In this document: in pieces, positions 1-9,120 of the stretch
Layout of the letters: the number at the start of each line of letters is the position of its first letter
Position numbering within the stretch: position 1 is the first letter of the stretch
Assembly (NCBI GenBank): GCA_015057625.1
Contig: SVDZ01000001.1
Coordinates: forward strand, 482,300 to 546,299
DNA length: 64,000 bases
Reading direction: 5' to 3'
Source: Lachnospiraceae bacterium
GTDB taxonomy: Bacteria; Bacillota; Clostridia; Lachnospirales; Lachnospiraceae
Program-made: the position numbers and the translations under genes
The notes under the pieces: model-generated
Seen by the model: the letters and a program-made list of their open reading frames with translations, nothing else
What the model was told of the DNA's origin: nothing
Database searches by the model: none

Positions 1-1548
1 CTTTAAATAAGTATTATTCTCAAGATTAAGTACTTCTAATTGGTTATTCGAACAATTCAGATTCCTCAAATATTTATTGTTTTCCAAATTTAATTCTGTT
101 AAACTATTTCCTTCACAATTAAGATTTATTAACTGGCTGTTATTTGATAAATCCAACTGTTCTAGTCCAAGATCCTCAAGAATCAATTCTTTCAGTAGAA
201 AACAATTAGATACGTCAATGTTTCCCGACTTGTAACCTTCATAAGGAGAGTACCAACCCTTTATTTCAATTTTGTTCAACAATCTATTATGTGAAAAATC
301 TAGATCATTAAATACCATTCCTTGTAAGTAGATTTCTTTTAATTTTGGATTTTGTGATGTATCTATACCTGTTAATCCTAAACCGCTGACATAAAGTTCT
401 TCGAGATTTGTACATCCATACACTTCGAATTCTGATAATAATGGCGCCTCCATGGGACCTGCTGCCAATCGCAAATCAGAACAACCGTTTAAATATACGC
501 TAACCAAATTTTCACAACAATCCATCCTAAACTCGTTCATGGAAGTATTTCTACTAAAATCAATAGAAATCAATCCCTGACATCTGATGATATCCATGTC
601 CCTTAACTTTGACTTGTCTGTTAATGTTAAATATTCAAGGTTTGGATTGTCATTTATTTCTAATAACTCTAATTCTGTAAAGGCAGCCCCATCTTCATCA
701 CTTTCATTGAAGTTCAAATCGCCCTTCAAATCACAGTCCGACCATCTAATTTCTGTAAGACGTCCTGCAGAATTCCATTTATACTCATATGACAAGAAAT
801 TACCACTTACTTTCGCACCTCTTTTCACCTGTTTTCTGATAATAGATTTAAGAGCTTCTACTTCTTCAGGATTCTTGCCCTTTTCATTTGTAAAAGTAAC
901 CTCTTCCTCAACTGTTGTTGGTTCCTCTGTTGTTACTTCTTCTGTTGTTGATTCTTCTGTTGTAACCACTTCAGTTGTTGGTTCTTCTGTTGTAACCACT
1001 TCAGTTGTTGGTTCCTCTGTTATTAGCTCTTCAGTTGTCGGCTCCTCTACAGTTATTTCCTCTGTTGTAGTTTCCTCAACACTTACAGACTCCGTTGCTG
1101 TTTCTTCAACAGTTGTAGCACTCTCTGTTGTCGGATCAATCTTGACTGTTGTGGTTGTCTCAACAACTGTTGTAGTCTGTGCTGTTGTTGTTTGCACTGT
1201 AGGTTCAGGCATTACATCTTTTCCAAGAGGCAAGCTCTTAACAGTAACCTTGCATTTAAACTTCTTCTTACCAACTTTAGCTGTGATAGTAGCTTTACCC
1301 GGTTTGATTCCTGTTACAAGGCCTTTTTTACTTACCTTTGCAACCTTCTTATTTGAAGATTTCCATTTAACTTTTCCTTTTGCATTTTTAACTTTTAACT
1401 TAACTGTTTTTCCTACTCTGATGGTCACTTTCTTTTTGTTGAGTCTTGTCTGTTTCTTTGCAGCCGCGACTGTTGCGCCCGGTGTCATTGTTGTAACCAG
1501 CGCCATAGAAAGCACCAATGCCATTGATTTCATTGCACTTTTCTTCAT
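1..1548 (-). CDS. Secreted Big_2 / leucine-rich-repeat surface protein (C-terminus beyond window)
   Basis: The frame is open from an ATG at 1548 to the left edge, giving 516 codons without a stop, so the C-terminus is missing. An AAGGAG-type ribosome binding site lies just upstream. Residues 1-28 form a signal peptide. Residues about 35-100 form a Lys-rich bacterial Ig-like (Big_2) domain with the typical SSNKKVAKV and GLVTG.KPGKA pattern. Residues about 110-215 are a Thr/Glu/Val-rich linker made of TTEEPTTEV-like repeats. From about residue 258 to the edge there are irregular leucine-rich repeats (LxxLxLxxN.xL). Such proteins are usually exported surface or adhesion proteins; the ligand is unknown. 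Similar Big_2 and LRR domains occur in the proteins at 15361 and 62582. Confidence 0.85.
   Translation of the reverse strand, partial: MKKSAMKSMALVLSMALVTTMTPGATVAAAKKQTRLNKKKVTIRVGKTVKLKVKNAKGKVKWKSSNKKVAKVSKKGLVTGIKPGKATITAKVGKKKFKCKVTVKSLPLGKDVMPEPTVQTTTAQTTTVVETTTTVKIDPTTESATTVEETATESVSVEETTTEEITVEEPTTEELITEEPTTEVVTTEEPTTEVVTTEESTTEEVTTEEPTTVEEEVTFTNEKGKNPEEVEALKSIIRKQVKRGAKVSGNFLSYEYKWNSAGRLTEIRWSDCDLKGDLNFNESDEDGAAFTELELLEINDNPNLEYLTLTDKSKLRDMDIIRCQGLISIDFSRNTSMNEFRMDCCENLVSVYLNGCSDLRLAAGPMEAPLLSEFEVYGCTNLEELYVSGLGLTGIDTSQNPKLKEIYLQGMVFNDLDFSHNRLLNKIEIKGWYSPYEGYKSGNIDVSNCFLLKELILEDLGLEQLDLSNNSQLINLNCEGNSLTELNLENNKYLRNLNCSNNQLEVLNLENNTYLK
961..1020 (-). repeat. 30-bp tandem repeat coding the Thr/Glu linker
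   Basis: Two adjacent 30-bp units (961-990 and 991-1020) differ at one base. They encode two copies of a ten-residue VTTEEPTTEV-type unit. Weaker copies flank them, so repeat-number variation between strains is plausible. Confidence 0.8.
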
Positions 1549-1642
1549 ACTTTTCTCCTTTTCTCTGTTTTTTGAGACACTATAGCGTTCTTTTATCAAA
1601 ACAGATTCACATCCATTTTTGCATTTCTTCCGCATAGAGATA

Positions 1643-1648
1643 ATTATA
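1643..1648 (-). promoter_or_regulatory. Extended -10 element for the LRR gene
   Basis: Read on the minus strand this is TGATATAAT, an extended -10 (TG-N-TATAAT), about 95 bp upstream of the LRR start codon. No good -35 is visible. Confidence 0.4.
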
Positions 1649-1740
1649 TCAGAATTTTCCGGATAATATAGCCCAATTTACTCCTAGTTAGAACTTCCTA
1701 TTTCCCCATTTGATGATATTTATATTCCTTTCATTTTCTC

Positions 1741-1768
1741 TTGCCTGTTTTTAGTAAATTGCTATAAT
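1741..1768 (+). promoter_or_regulatory. Sigma-A-type promoter for the AraC-family gene
   Basis: TTGCCT (1741-1746), a 16-nt spacer and a perfect TATAAT (1763-1768) lie 35 bp upstream of the regulator's start codon. Confidence 0.5.
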
Positions 1769-1803
1769 TATATATATGTTTTATATAGAACGGAGATTTA
1801 CAT

Positions 1804-2622
1804 ATGAATGAAGATATTTACAATTTTGATCACTCTTCTGACAATAGCAGAGGGATTATTTTTGCCCTGACAGGAATTACATATGCTGACAAGAATTACC
1901 GCATTGCCAGACGAAATTCCGATGTTACTGTTATCGAATATATAATAGAAGGCGAAGGCACAATAGAAGTCAATGGGAATGTTTTCCACCCAAAGAAAGG
2001 CGATACTTACCTGTTACCTCAGGGATCCAGCCATGTTTATTATCCTAACCCAAACAATCCCTGGAAAAAAATCTGGATTAATTTATCCGGTCAGCTCATT
2101 TCAGACTGCATTAATGCATATGGTTTGGACACAGTCTATCTCTTTAACAATCTCTACACAAAGGATCTCTTAGAAGAGATTGTTAATAATGCCAAAAATA
2201 AAGTTCCTGATCTTAGCCTTTCCACCGGTAAGCTCGTGTATGAGATACTGTACAGAATGAATATGCACAACCAGCGCCATGAACCGGTTATAAATCCAAA
2301 TGCCAGATTAATGAAAGACTATATCAATGATCATTTATTTGAGCCAATTACTCTTTCCACCCTCTCTGATTTGATTGGAATGTCAGATCAGCACACAATA
2401 CGTATTTTTAAATCCACATTTGGCTCTACTCCATATCAGTATATTTTGTGGAAGAAAATCGATTATGCAAAATTATATCTAAAAAATACAAACATGAGCG
2501 TAAAAGAGATATCTCAAAAACTGGCCTTCACGGACGAGTTCTATTTTTCAAATATCTTCAAGAAAAAAATCGGTATCTCGCCGACAGATTACAGAACTAC
2601 TTTCATGCCGAAATCACAGTAG
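1804..2622 (+). CDS. AraC/XylS-family transcriptional regulator
   Basis: This 272-residue protein has the usual AraC length and order. An N-terminal cupin-like sensing domain (about 25-110, with GEGTIEVNG and KKGDTYLLPQGSSH) is followed by a double helix-turn-helix DNA-binding domain (about 170-268, with LSDLIGMSDQHTIRIFK and VKEISQKLAF...YFSNIFKKKIG.SPTDYR). The cupin portion suggests a sugar or other small-molecule effector, as is common in this family. A ribosome binding site (CGGAG) precedes the ATG. The gene stands alone and converges on the cytochrome operon, with a shared terminator between them. Its target is unknown; both the LRR gene and the cytochrome operon are possible. Confidence 0.9.
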   Translation: MNEDIYNFDHSSDNSRGIIFALTGITYADKNYRIARRNSDVTVIEYIIEGEGTIEVNGNVFHPKKGDTYLLPQGSSHVYYPNPNNPWKKIWINLSGQLISDCINAYGLDTVYLFNNLYTKDLLEEIVNNAKNKVPDLSLSTGKLVYEILYRMNMHNQRHEPVINPNARLMKDYINDHLFEPITLSTLSDLIGMSDQHTIRIFKSTFGSTPYQYILWKKIDYAKLYLKNTNMSVKEISQKLAFTDEFYFSNIFKKKIGISPTDYRTTFMPKSQ

Positions 2623-2628
2623 TAAAAT

Positions 2629-2673
2629 AAGAAAACTCCTTCCAGACCCAAATCGTCTGAGAGGAGTTTTCTT
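2629..2673. terminator. Bidirectional intrinsic terminator
   Basis: An inverted repeat (AAGAAAACTCCT and AGGAGTTTTCTT) with an inner loop stem sits between the convergent AraC-type gene and the cohesin gene. A/T runs on both sides allow it to act on both strands. Confidence 0.85.
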
Positions 2674-2684
2674 ATTATCTCAAT

Positions 2685-3728
2685 TTATCCTATTATTCCT
2701 ACCCAACAGTCATATTTTACTACTTTGTAAGTCTTATTTACCACTGACAGGATATTGTTATATAGATAATTGTGATATGCCTCATTTGGCATTTTATATT
2801 CATTGTACAAAAGTCCTGCAATTTCGTATATAGAGTATGTTAACACATCGCTGTATACATATGTACCGTCAGATAATTTTGCATAAGCTCTTACCATATA
2901 TTTCTGAGTCAACGCAGGAATAGTAGTTCCGTTATTTATAATTGTCATTATGTAACAGGTTGCTGTATCTGAATCCGAGAAATTATAACTTGAACGACCA
3001 AGGCTTGTAGATTTAAAGGATCTTATACTGTCAGAATTTGGATTTCCTACATACATGTCATTCTCTGTAATTCCCTCTTCAACGAAACCGATTACATTTC
3101 CATATTCCACTACATTTTTACCGTTGATTGTCGGTTCAACTGCTGCAACAATACGAACGCCATCACTCTTTACACTGTACTGAAGTCCCAGTAAATCAAT
3201 ATCTTTCGCCGAATCGTCAACACACTGATAAGACTTCTCATCGCCACTGTATGAGGACTTGATTGAATTTCCGTTTATGTCACATACATCAATTACATAT
3301 ACTTTAAACTTATAGCTTTGTTTCAATTTTGCATTTGAAGTTCCAAGCTTAATTGAAAATATATTTTTGTCCGTATTAGTCATTCCCGAAAGTGAAGTAT
3401 TCTGAATCATGCAATGCACTCCACGCCCGTATTTAGCAAGTGATTTCGCTTTGTAATCAAGTTCCCATGAAGAATCTAATGAAGATTCAACATTATTCAC
3501 GCTCAATGACTGAGTGTCAAATGCCACGAACACTTCTATTCCTCCAATGGCCTTGGTATTGTTCTTAACACTAATTGTAACGAAGTTACTCTCTCCCTTT
3601 ATCAGCCTTGTTCCGCTAATGGCAATGCTGCCATTTCCTGCTGCCTTCGTCTCTCGTATCTGGGCATTTCCCAATGCCAGAGTAAGAATAAGACATATTG
3701 CAAATAATTTTGATATTATTTTTTTCAT
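2685..3728 (-). CDS. Secreted cohesin-domain protein, last gene of the cytochrome operon
   Basis: This 347-residue protein has an N-terminal signal peptide (about 1-29, ending near TKA-AG). Residues about 32-165 fit a type I-like cohesin: a beta-rich segment starting with ISGTRLIKGESNFVTISVKN, then VEVFVAFDTQSLSV and a Ser/Lys-rich end. The rest (about 175-335) resembles a beta-sandwich seen in clostridial surface proteins (GVRIVAAVEPTINGKNVVEYG, YMVRAYAKLSDGTYVYS). No sortase motif, S-layer repeat or transmembrane anchor is evident. The gene begins 25 nt after a gene that ends in a dockerin, so the two products probably bind each other. The cohesin call is by pattern only. The binding-partner claim is inference from cohesin-dockerin biology. 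Confidence 0.7.
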   Translation of the reverse strand: MKKIISKLFAICLILTLALGNAQIRETKAAGNGSIAISGTRLIKGESNFVTISVKNNTKAIGGIEVFVAFDTQSLSVNNVESSLDSSWELDYKAKSLAKYGRGVHCMIQNTSLSGMTNTDKNIFSIKLGTSNAKLKQSYKFKVYVIDVCDINGNSIKSSYSGDEKSYQCVDDSAKDIDLLGLQYSVKSDGVRIVAAVEPTINGKNVVEYGNVIGFVEEGITENDMYVGNPNSDSIRSFKSTSLGRSSYNFSDSDTATCYIMTIINNGTTIPALTQKYMVRAYAKLSDGTYVYSDVLTYSIYEIAGLLYNEYKMPNEAYHNYLYNNILSVVNKTYKVVKYDCWVGIIG

Positions 3729-3753
3729 GTTTATACCTTCCTTTCCTCTGACA

Positions 3754-6700
3754 TTAGTCCTCGTCCATAATTAACTTCTTAAGGGTACTGATATCGTTTG
3801 CGTTAAGTACTCCATCTAAATTCATGTCTAAAGCTTTGATTTCAATTGCTGAAGCATTTCCGGTCTTAATAAGATTTCTAAGCTTAACCACGTCTGTAAC
3901 TGTAACTGCTCCATCTCCGCTGACGTCACCTCTAACTACAACTGTGTAAACTTTTCCGGCATTTGCCCCTGCTGTAAGCTCTGCCTTCATTCCACTCTTA
4001 ACTAAACCATCTGTAACTGTCTGTCCGTTTTCTGTCACATTTACACTGTAATTGAACTTTCCTGTAAATGCTGCAACAGATGTTCCGACAGGTACCTTGT
4101 AGATAATGTTATTATCACCGACTGTCCATGTAGTGTCCGCAACAACTGCAGGAAGTTTCTCTGTTCCGTAAACCTCAAACTCTGTAATACCTTCCCAAAG
4201 ACTTGTACTGCTGTCTGAAGGAACCAGATCTTTAATCTTAACATATGAAGTCTTTACTGTATCAAATGTAATCTTCTGAGCTTTCTTTGTCTTCTTAAGA
4301 ACAACTTCCTTCTGGCTTCCATTTGAGAATTCAAGTGTAGCACTGATGTAATGTGTATCATGAGGGAAGTCCGCTCTGATATAAATGTCTACTTCATTTA
4401 CATATGCCTCGTGTCCGAAATCTACCTGCATCCACTGGTATCCGTCGTTATTGCTTGGACCCCATGACTGATATGGATAATTTCCGTGACTGGTATTTGC
4501 TGTAAATCCGTCAATAGCATTTCTCTCCTGGAACTCAGCCAGATTATTGTGAGCACTCTTTGCCGTTGCATGTGGATAGCTTCCTGTTCCACTGTCTAAA
4601 TCGTAAATGTTCTTTGCAATATTTCTTCTTGACGTAAGTTCCTTCTCAAGAGGAAGTCTCGCTGTAATAGTATTGGTCTGATAGAAGGTCCATGTACTTG
4701 GGAATACATTTGTCGCAGAAGGAACTGTGTAACTAAAGGTTCCGTTTGGACAATATATCAACTGCTCTCCCATCATTGAATTCATACTAAACATAAGATA
4801 CTTCTCTCCCTGTGGAAGTGTAATAGTAACCTTATCTCCTGAAGAATATGATTTATTTACGTAAAGTGTTACCAATCCATCATCTGTAATAGAGTAATTC
4901 TGTCCATTTGACCCGTTAAAGTTAATAGTGATGTTATTCTTATCGAGTAGTCCCGAAACATCCTTCTTTGCAAATTTCTCAAGCATATCATAGAAGCTGT
5001 GCTTGTTTGTATGCTGTTCGGCCCATCTGATTTCGTTTCCGCCCCAGGTGTTATTTCCATTTGCATCGTACGAACCGTAACATGGAACTTCAAGATCAAT
5101 CCATGTAGCTATGGTTCTAATCTCTGCCTCTGAAAGATTTCCGTGGCCATTCTTTAATTTATTAATAATATTACTCTTTGTTGAGCCATACTGGTATGGA
5201 TTTAATATGTCACACTGGCTCATTGACGATACAAAGTTAGTATATGTGTTTGAAGAATTAGCAACCCAGTTAACTCCACCTGTTACATAGGAACCTGTAA
5301 GAACAAGGTATGAAAGTGGGAAGTATTTCTTCATTCGTTTTCCGACTACATTGACATCTTCCAAAGAGAACGGTACTGCTGACACGCTCTTCATTGTAAG
5401 GCTTGAATCAATAAACAATCCTCCCGTGCTATTGTGTGCGTGAATTGCAATTGTGTTGGTTCCCTGCTTGAGTAACTTGGTGTACTCAGTTGGAAGTGCT
5501 GTGAGCCTGTACTCTGTAAGGTATCCTTCTGCGCTGTAAACTTTAGTTCCGTTAATGTATACAGTCGGATCCTCGTCGTAAAAGATGTTGAGATACATCT
5601 TCATATTTTTAACATCATTGATGTTGTTGATTGTAAATGTCTTTCTAAGCCAGATGTCGCTGTTATCTCCGCTCCAATTTGTCTGACTGTTGCTGCCGCT
5701 TCCAAACGGTGCGTTTCCTGTGTTCCAACCGGAATCATTGTAACTCTCCTTCATCCATTCATTTCCCGGATTAGAGTTGATTCTGTACTTCCAATTGGTA
5801 TCTCTCACAGGAATTAAATCCTTCTCTGAATACGCTCCCGTTGCAAGAACAAAGTCAGTATCAATCTGACGTCCGCCGGATGTATTTTTACACTTGATTG
5901 CAAGAACATTTTCACCTTCTCTCAGGTACTGTGTATATCCTGCACCGAGATTGAGTTCTGTGTAAGCATCAACCCATCCGCTGTTTGAGTAAATCAGATT
6001 TCCGTTTAAGTAGAACTCAGGAGTGTCATCGAAGAATGTGTTCATAATAATCTGAGCGTTATTAAACTCTGACAAATCGTCTATTGTAAATTTCTTTCTG
6101 AGCCAGATATATGTGTTATTTCCTGTCCAAGATGTCACATATCCGCCTCTGTCACCAAACGGTGCCTTTGCAGTATTCCAGCCACTATCGTTAAAGCTTA
6201 CCTGATTCCAACCGCTTGCCACATTGTCTGAAGTACTCATCTGATACTTCCACTCAGAACCTTTCTCAAACATCTCTGTCTTTAAAAGTTTAACCTTTGT
6301 AAGTGTGAGAGCAGCGTCAATCTGACGTCCGCCTGTATCATTTGAGCAGGCAATTGCCAATACATTTTTTCCCTGAACAAGATACTGTGAAATATCCGAT
6401 CCAAGATTAATCTTTGTATAACCGTCAACCCAAGGATTTCCCTCTGTATCTCTGTAAACCAGATGACCGTTTAAGTAGAAATATGGGTTATCATCATAGA
6501 ACGTGTTAAGGCTTATGCTGCATCCCTTATAATCGTTGAGATTGTCTATGTTAAATGTCTTTCTGATCCAGATGTACTTATTGTCACCTGTCCATGATGT
6601 TGCATAACCTGTTCTGTCACCAAACGGTGCTGTAGCCTCTGCCCATCCGCTGTCATCAAAACCTATCTGATTCCAGTTAGATGCCGCGTCATTGCTTCCG

Positions 6701-9105
6701 CTCATTCTGTATTTCCACGTGCCACCCTTGCCAATAACTTCAACTGAGTTTCCGGCATTTTCAAGAGAAGCACCAATACTTAAGCCCACAAAATGTTCAT
6801 TAGAACCTGAATTTGAAGCTGTAACCGCAATTGTATTTTTGCCTGCGACCAGCGCTTTTTTCATTGCTGATGTAAGCTTTGTGGTTGTGTAAGCTGACAT
6901 TGAACCGTTGTTCTCATATACCAATGTTCCGTTGATGTATACCTTTGGTGAAGATAAACATGCAATGGTCATTGACATATCCAAAATACCTTTCTGATAT
7001 TTTGTAACTGTAAACTCTGTTCTCATGTATATTTTGTCTGTATTCCAAACTGTTCCAATCTGACCCGGTCCGCAATTTGCCGTACCAAACGGTGCATACC
7101 CCTCATCCCATGATGAGTCGTTGAAATCTTTTGCGTACCAGTTGCTGTTCTGGCTGCTCTTTGTAGAATATTTCCACTTAGCGTCAAGAGCCAATGGTGT
7201 GGCATTTACCGAGCCATCCTCACCGTTCATTGCTGTAACGCCAATCTGTTCATATGAATTCTCCACATCTGAGTGACACTTGATACAGCTGTTATCAAAT
7301 ATCGGCTGTACCTCTGTGAGATAATCAAATCCCTTGCTGTCCTCATATGGATCATAATCTTTGTAATCCTCTGTAGTCATCCACAAATCTTTCTGAAGTT
7401 TCTGAACTCCCTTGGCCATTGCCATTGTAGTTGTGGATTTTACCGATGGTGCCATATTTTTGTCCGTATGACATCCTACACAGGAGAAGGACTCTCCCGG
7501 CATAAGTGTGGACCATGTTCTCATGGTCTGAATGAGTTCCCCGTCAGCATTTAAAATCTGGAAATAAACCGGGGTTTCAGATGGGCAGTCAAACATTACT
7601 GAGCCGTCTTCCTCTATCGGAACAATTCCAATGATTCTCTTAACGTCCCATGCACCGTTACCTGTTGAAACCGGAGTGTAAGGATCTGAGGTTCCCCATC
7701 CTACGCCCTGTGTTGCTCCGATTGCATACTGTCTGAACTCAATGGCTACAACTCTCAAATATTTAGCTGTTCCCCTAGCCACACCTTTGAGTCCCGGGCC
7801 TGCGTAAACGTCTGCGCAGTAGTATGTACCTGTTGACTTTGCGTGGTTAACCATACTTGTTCTCTCGAACAACTGTCTTGTCTTTACCGGAACAATCTGG
7901 CTGCATGGCAGCTGTGAATCTCCCGGTATCAACTCTGTCTTGTTACCACTTGCATCAAAAAGATAAATACCAAACGGTGTGTAAGTTCTGTCTGATGCCC
8001 ATCCCGAACTGCAGTACGCAGCCAAAAACAGATTACTGTTTACTGCGAATGGGAACTTATAAAGTGCCCCTGACTGTCCGTAATTATCTATACTTTCTCT
8101 AACCCTTTCGCTGCCATCGTCCACTACGAAATCAATGGCATCTTTAGAATTTCTTCCCTTTGAAGTATCCACAATAACAAGCTTTCCTGCCTGATAAACG
8201 TGGTGACCTGAAGCAATGGAAATATACTTTGATGGCTCTCCCGGAATCTCTCTTGTGTGAAGTAGAGTCGTTGGAAAGTTTGCGTTATTTCCATATAGCT
8301 CTGTCTGTCCTGTTCCGTCATGGAACATTTGGAATACACCCTGAACATACATCTGGTTTCTGTCACTGTAATCCCATCTGGTATATAAAATACGACCGTC
8401 GGTTGTTACTGTAGGATATGTAGTATGTACCTGGTCATATCCAAGTCTCTCGATATTTTTTCCGTCTCCATCACAGGTAAATATGTTGGAAACCGGAGTA
8501 ATCCAGCAGTCAACTGTCTGAATATCTCTTGTTGAACAAAAAACAATCTTTCCTGTTGCAAGATATTTTGGCTCTATGTCCGCAACACCTGAGCCAAAGG
8601 TGAGCTGCTTGGCAAGTCTTGTCTGCAAATTATATTCATATAAGTGAAAATCATCATTTCTGTTTTTCTTCCATGAGAATAAAACTTTTGTTCCGTCTTC
8701 CGAAACATCAGGATCTCTCAAAACTCCGTCCTTTGATTCAAGAAGAACTGTCTCTTTTCTTGTGACTGTATTTCCACTCTTTGAAAGTTCAAGAAGAACC
8801 ATCTCTGAACCCGGGAAGAAGTTTGATTCTGTTCCATCAGGTGCGTTTGTTCCAACTAATTCCTCCGATACACCTTCTGTGTATGCATAGTGTGAACCAC
8901 CCGTCTGCCTGTGCCTTACAAGAATAAATGATGTATAATTATCCATCAGTTCATTTACCATGGAGTTAGAACTCATGGTTGATGTTCTGACCGAACCTTC
9001 TGCCGCATTTACTTCCGATAAATTGGATTTTACTTTCGGCTGGATAGCTGCACATGTGGCTAACATACAAATTGCTGTAATAATCGATGTTATTCTCTTT
9101 TTCAT
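3754..9105 (-). CDS. Giant secreted di-heme protein: HzsA-like propeller/cytochrome with jelly-roll modules, discoidin-like domain and dockerin
   Basis: This is a 1783-residue secreted protein. Visible order: signal peptide (1-35); a PD40/WD40-like beta-propeller (about 60-400); a region resembling the hydrazine synthase alpha middle domain (about 410-560) ending in heme motif C542-V-G-C-H546; a second heme motif C607-I-K-C-H611; four ~154-residue jelly-roll modules starting near W644, W797, W952 and W1105; a resumed cytochrome-like stretch (about 1260-1370) with NGHGNLS at H1321, a possible distal heme ligand; an F5/8-type-C-like domain (about 1480-1640); and a type I dockerin (1726-1783) with two Ca-binding-like segments (GDVSGDGAVTVTD, DMNLDGVLNANDIS). 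The start has a strong AGGAGGG site. It lies 15 nt after the peroxidase-like gene. Covalent heme attachment fits the upstream resB/ccsA genes. The reaction is unknown: similarity to HzsA is architectural and does not prove hydrazine chemistry. Confidence 0.8.
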   Translation of the reverse strand: MKKRITSIITAICMLATCAAIQPKVKSNLSEVNAAEGSVRTSTMSSNSMVNELMDNYTSFILVRHRQTGGSHYAYTEGVSEELVGTNAPDGTESNFFPGSEMVLLELSKSGNTVTRKETVLLESKDGVLRDPDVSEDGTKVLFSWKKNRNDDFHLYEYNLQTRLAKQLTFGSGVADIEPKYLATGKIVFCSTRDIQTVDCWITPVSNIFTCDGDGKNIERLGYDQVHTTYPTVTTDGRILYTRWDYSDRNQMYVQGVFQMFHDGTGQTELYGNNANFPTTLLHTREIPGEPSKYISIASGHHVYQAGKLVIVDTSKGRNSKDAIDFVVDDGSERVRESIDNYGQSGALYKFPFAVNSNLFLAAYCSSGWASDRTYTPFGIYLFDASGNKTELIPGDSQLPCSQIVPVKTRQLFERTSMVNHAKSTGTYYCADVYAGPGLKGVARGTAKYLRVVAIEFRQYAIGATQGVGWGTSDPYTPVSTGNGAWDVKRIIGIVPIEEDGSVMFDCPSETPVYFQILNADGELIQTMRTWSTLMPGESFSCVGCHTDKNMAPSVKSTTTMAMAKGVQKLQKDLWMTTEDYKDYDPYEDSKGFDYLTEVQPIFDNSCIKCHSDVENSYEQIGVTAMNGEDGSVNATPLALDAKWKYSTKSSQNSNWYAKDFNDSSWDEGYAPFGTANCGPGQIGTVWNTDKIYMRTEFTVTKYQKGILDMSMTIACLSSPKVYINGTLVYENNGSMSAYTTTKLTSAMKKALVAGKNTIAVTASNSGSNEHFVGLSIGASLENAGNSVEVIGKGGTWKYRMSGSNDAASNWNQIGFDDSGWAEATAPFGDRTGYATSWTGDNKYIWIRKTFNIDNLNDYKGCSISLNTFYDDNPYFYLNGHLVYRDTEGNPWVDGYTKINLGSDISQYLVQGKNVLAIACSNDTGGRQIDAALTLTKVKLLKTEMFEKGSEWKYQMSTSDNVASGWNQVSFNDSGWNTAKAPFGDRGGYVTSWTGNNTYIWLRKKFTIDDLSEFNNAQIIMNTFFDDTPEFYLNGNLIYSNSGWVDAYTELNLGAGYTQYLREGENVLAIKCKNTSGGRQIDTDFVLATGAYSEKDLIPVRDTNWKYRINSNPGNEWMKESYNDSGWNTGNAPFGSGSNSQTNWSGDNSDIWLRKTFTINNINDVKNMKMYLNIFYDEDPTVYINGTKVYSAEGYLTEYRLTALPTEYTKLLKQGTNTIAIHAHNSTGGLFIDSSLTMKSVSAVPFSLEDVNVVGKRMKKYFPLSYLVLTGSYVTGGVNWVANSSNTYTNFVSSMSQCDILNPYQYGSTKSNIINKLKNGHGNLSEAEIRTIATWIDLEVPCYGSYDANGNNTWGGNEIRWAEQHTNKHSFYDMLEKFAKKDVSGLLDKNNITINFNGSNGQNYSITDDGLVTLYVNKSYSSGDKVTITLPQGEKYLMFSMNSMMGEQLIYCPNGTFSYTVPSATNVFPSTWTFYQTNTITARLPLEKELTSRRNIAKNIYDLDSGTGSYPHATAKSAHNNLAEFQERNAIDGFTANTSHGNYPYQSWGPSNNDGYQWMQVDFGHEAYVNEVDIYIRADFPHDTHYISATLEFSNGSQKEVVLKKTKKAQKITFDTVKTSYVKIKDLVPSDSSTSLWEGITEFEVYGTEKLPAVVADTTWTVGDNNIIYKVPVGTSVAAFTGKFNYSVNVTENGQTVTDGLVKSGMKAELTAGANAGKVYTVVVRGDVSGDGAVTVTDVVKLRNLIKTGNASAIEIKALDMNLDGVLNANDISTLKKLIMDED
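5350..7190 (-). repeat. Four in-frame ~154-codon jelly-roll modules inside the HzsA-like gene
   Basis: Each module carries WKY...(D/N)DSGW....APFG, then WLRK.F, YLNG and a closing N.IA segment. The first tryptophans fall at residues 644, 797, 952 and 1105, a spacing of 153-155. The fold resembles galactose-binding, glycosidase-associated sandwich domains. Modules 2 and 3 are the most alike. Confidence 0.75.
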
Positions 9106-9120
9106 CTGCGCTCTCCCTCC

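Noticed and set aside
587..1585. Plus-strand 332-codon open frame rich in Ser and Val
   Set aside because: It is the antisense shadow of the LRR/Big_2 gene on the minus strand, which has a signal peptide, a ribosome binding site and clear domains. The Val/Ser run mirrors the Thr/Glu linker.
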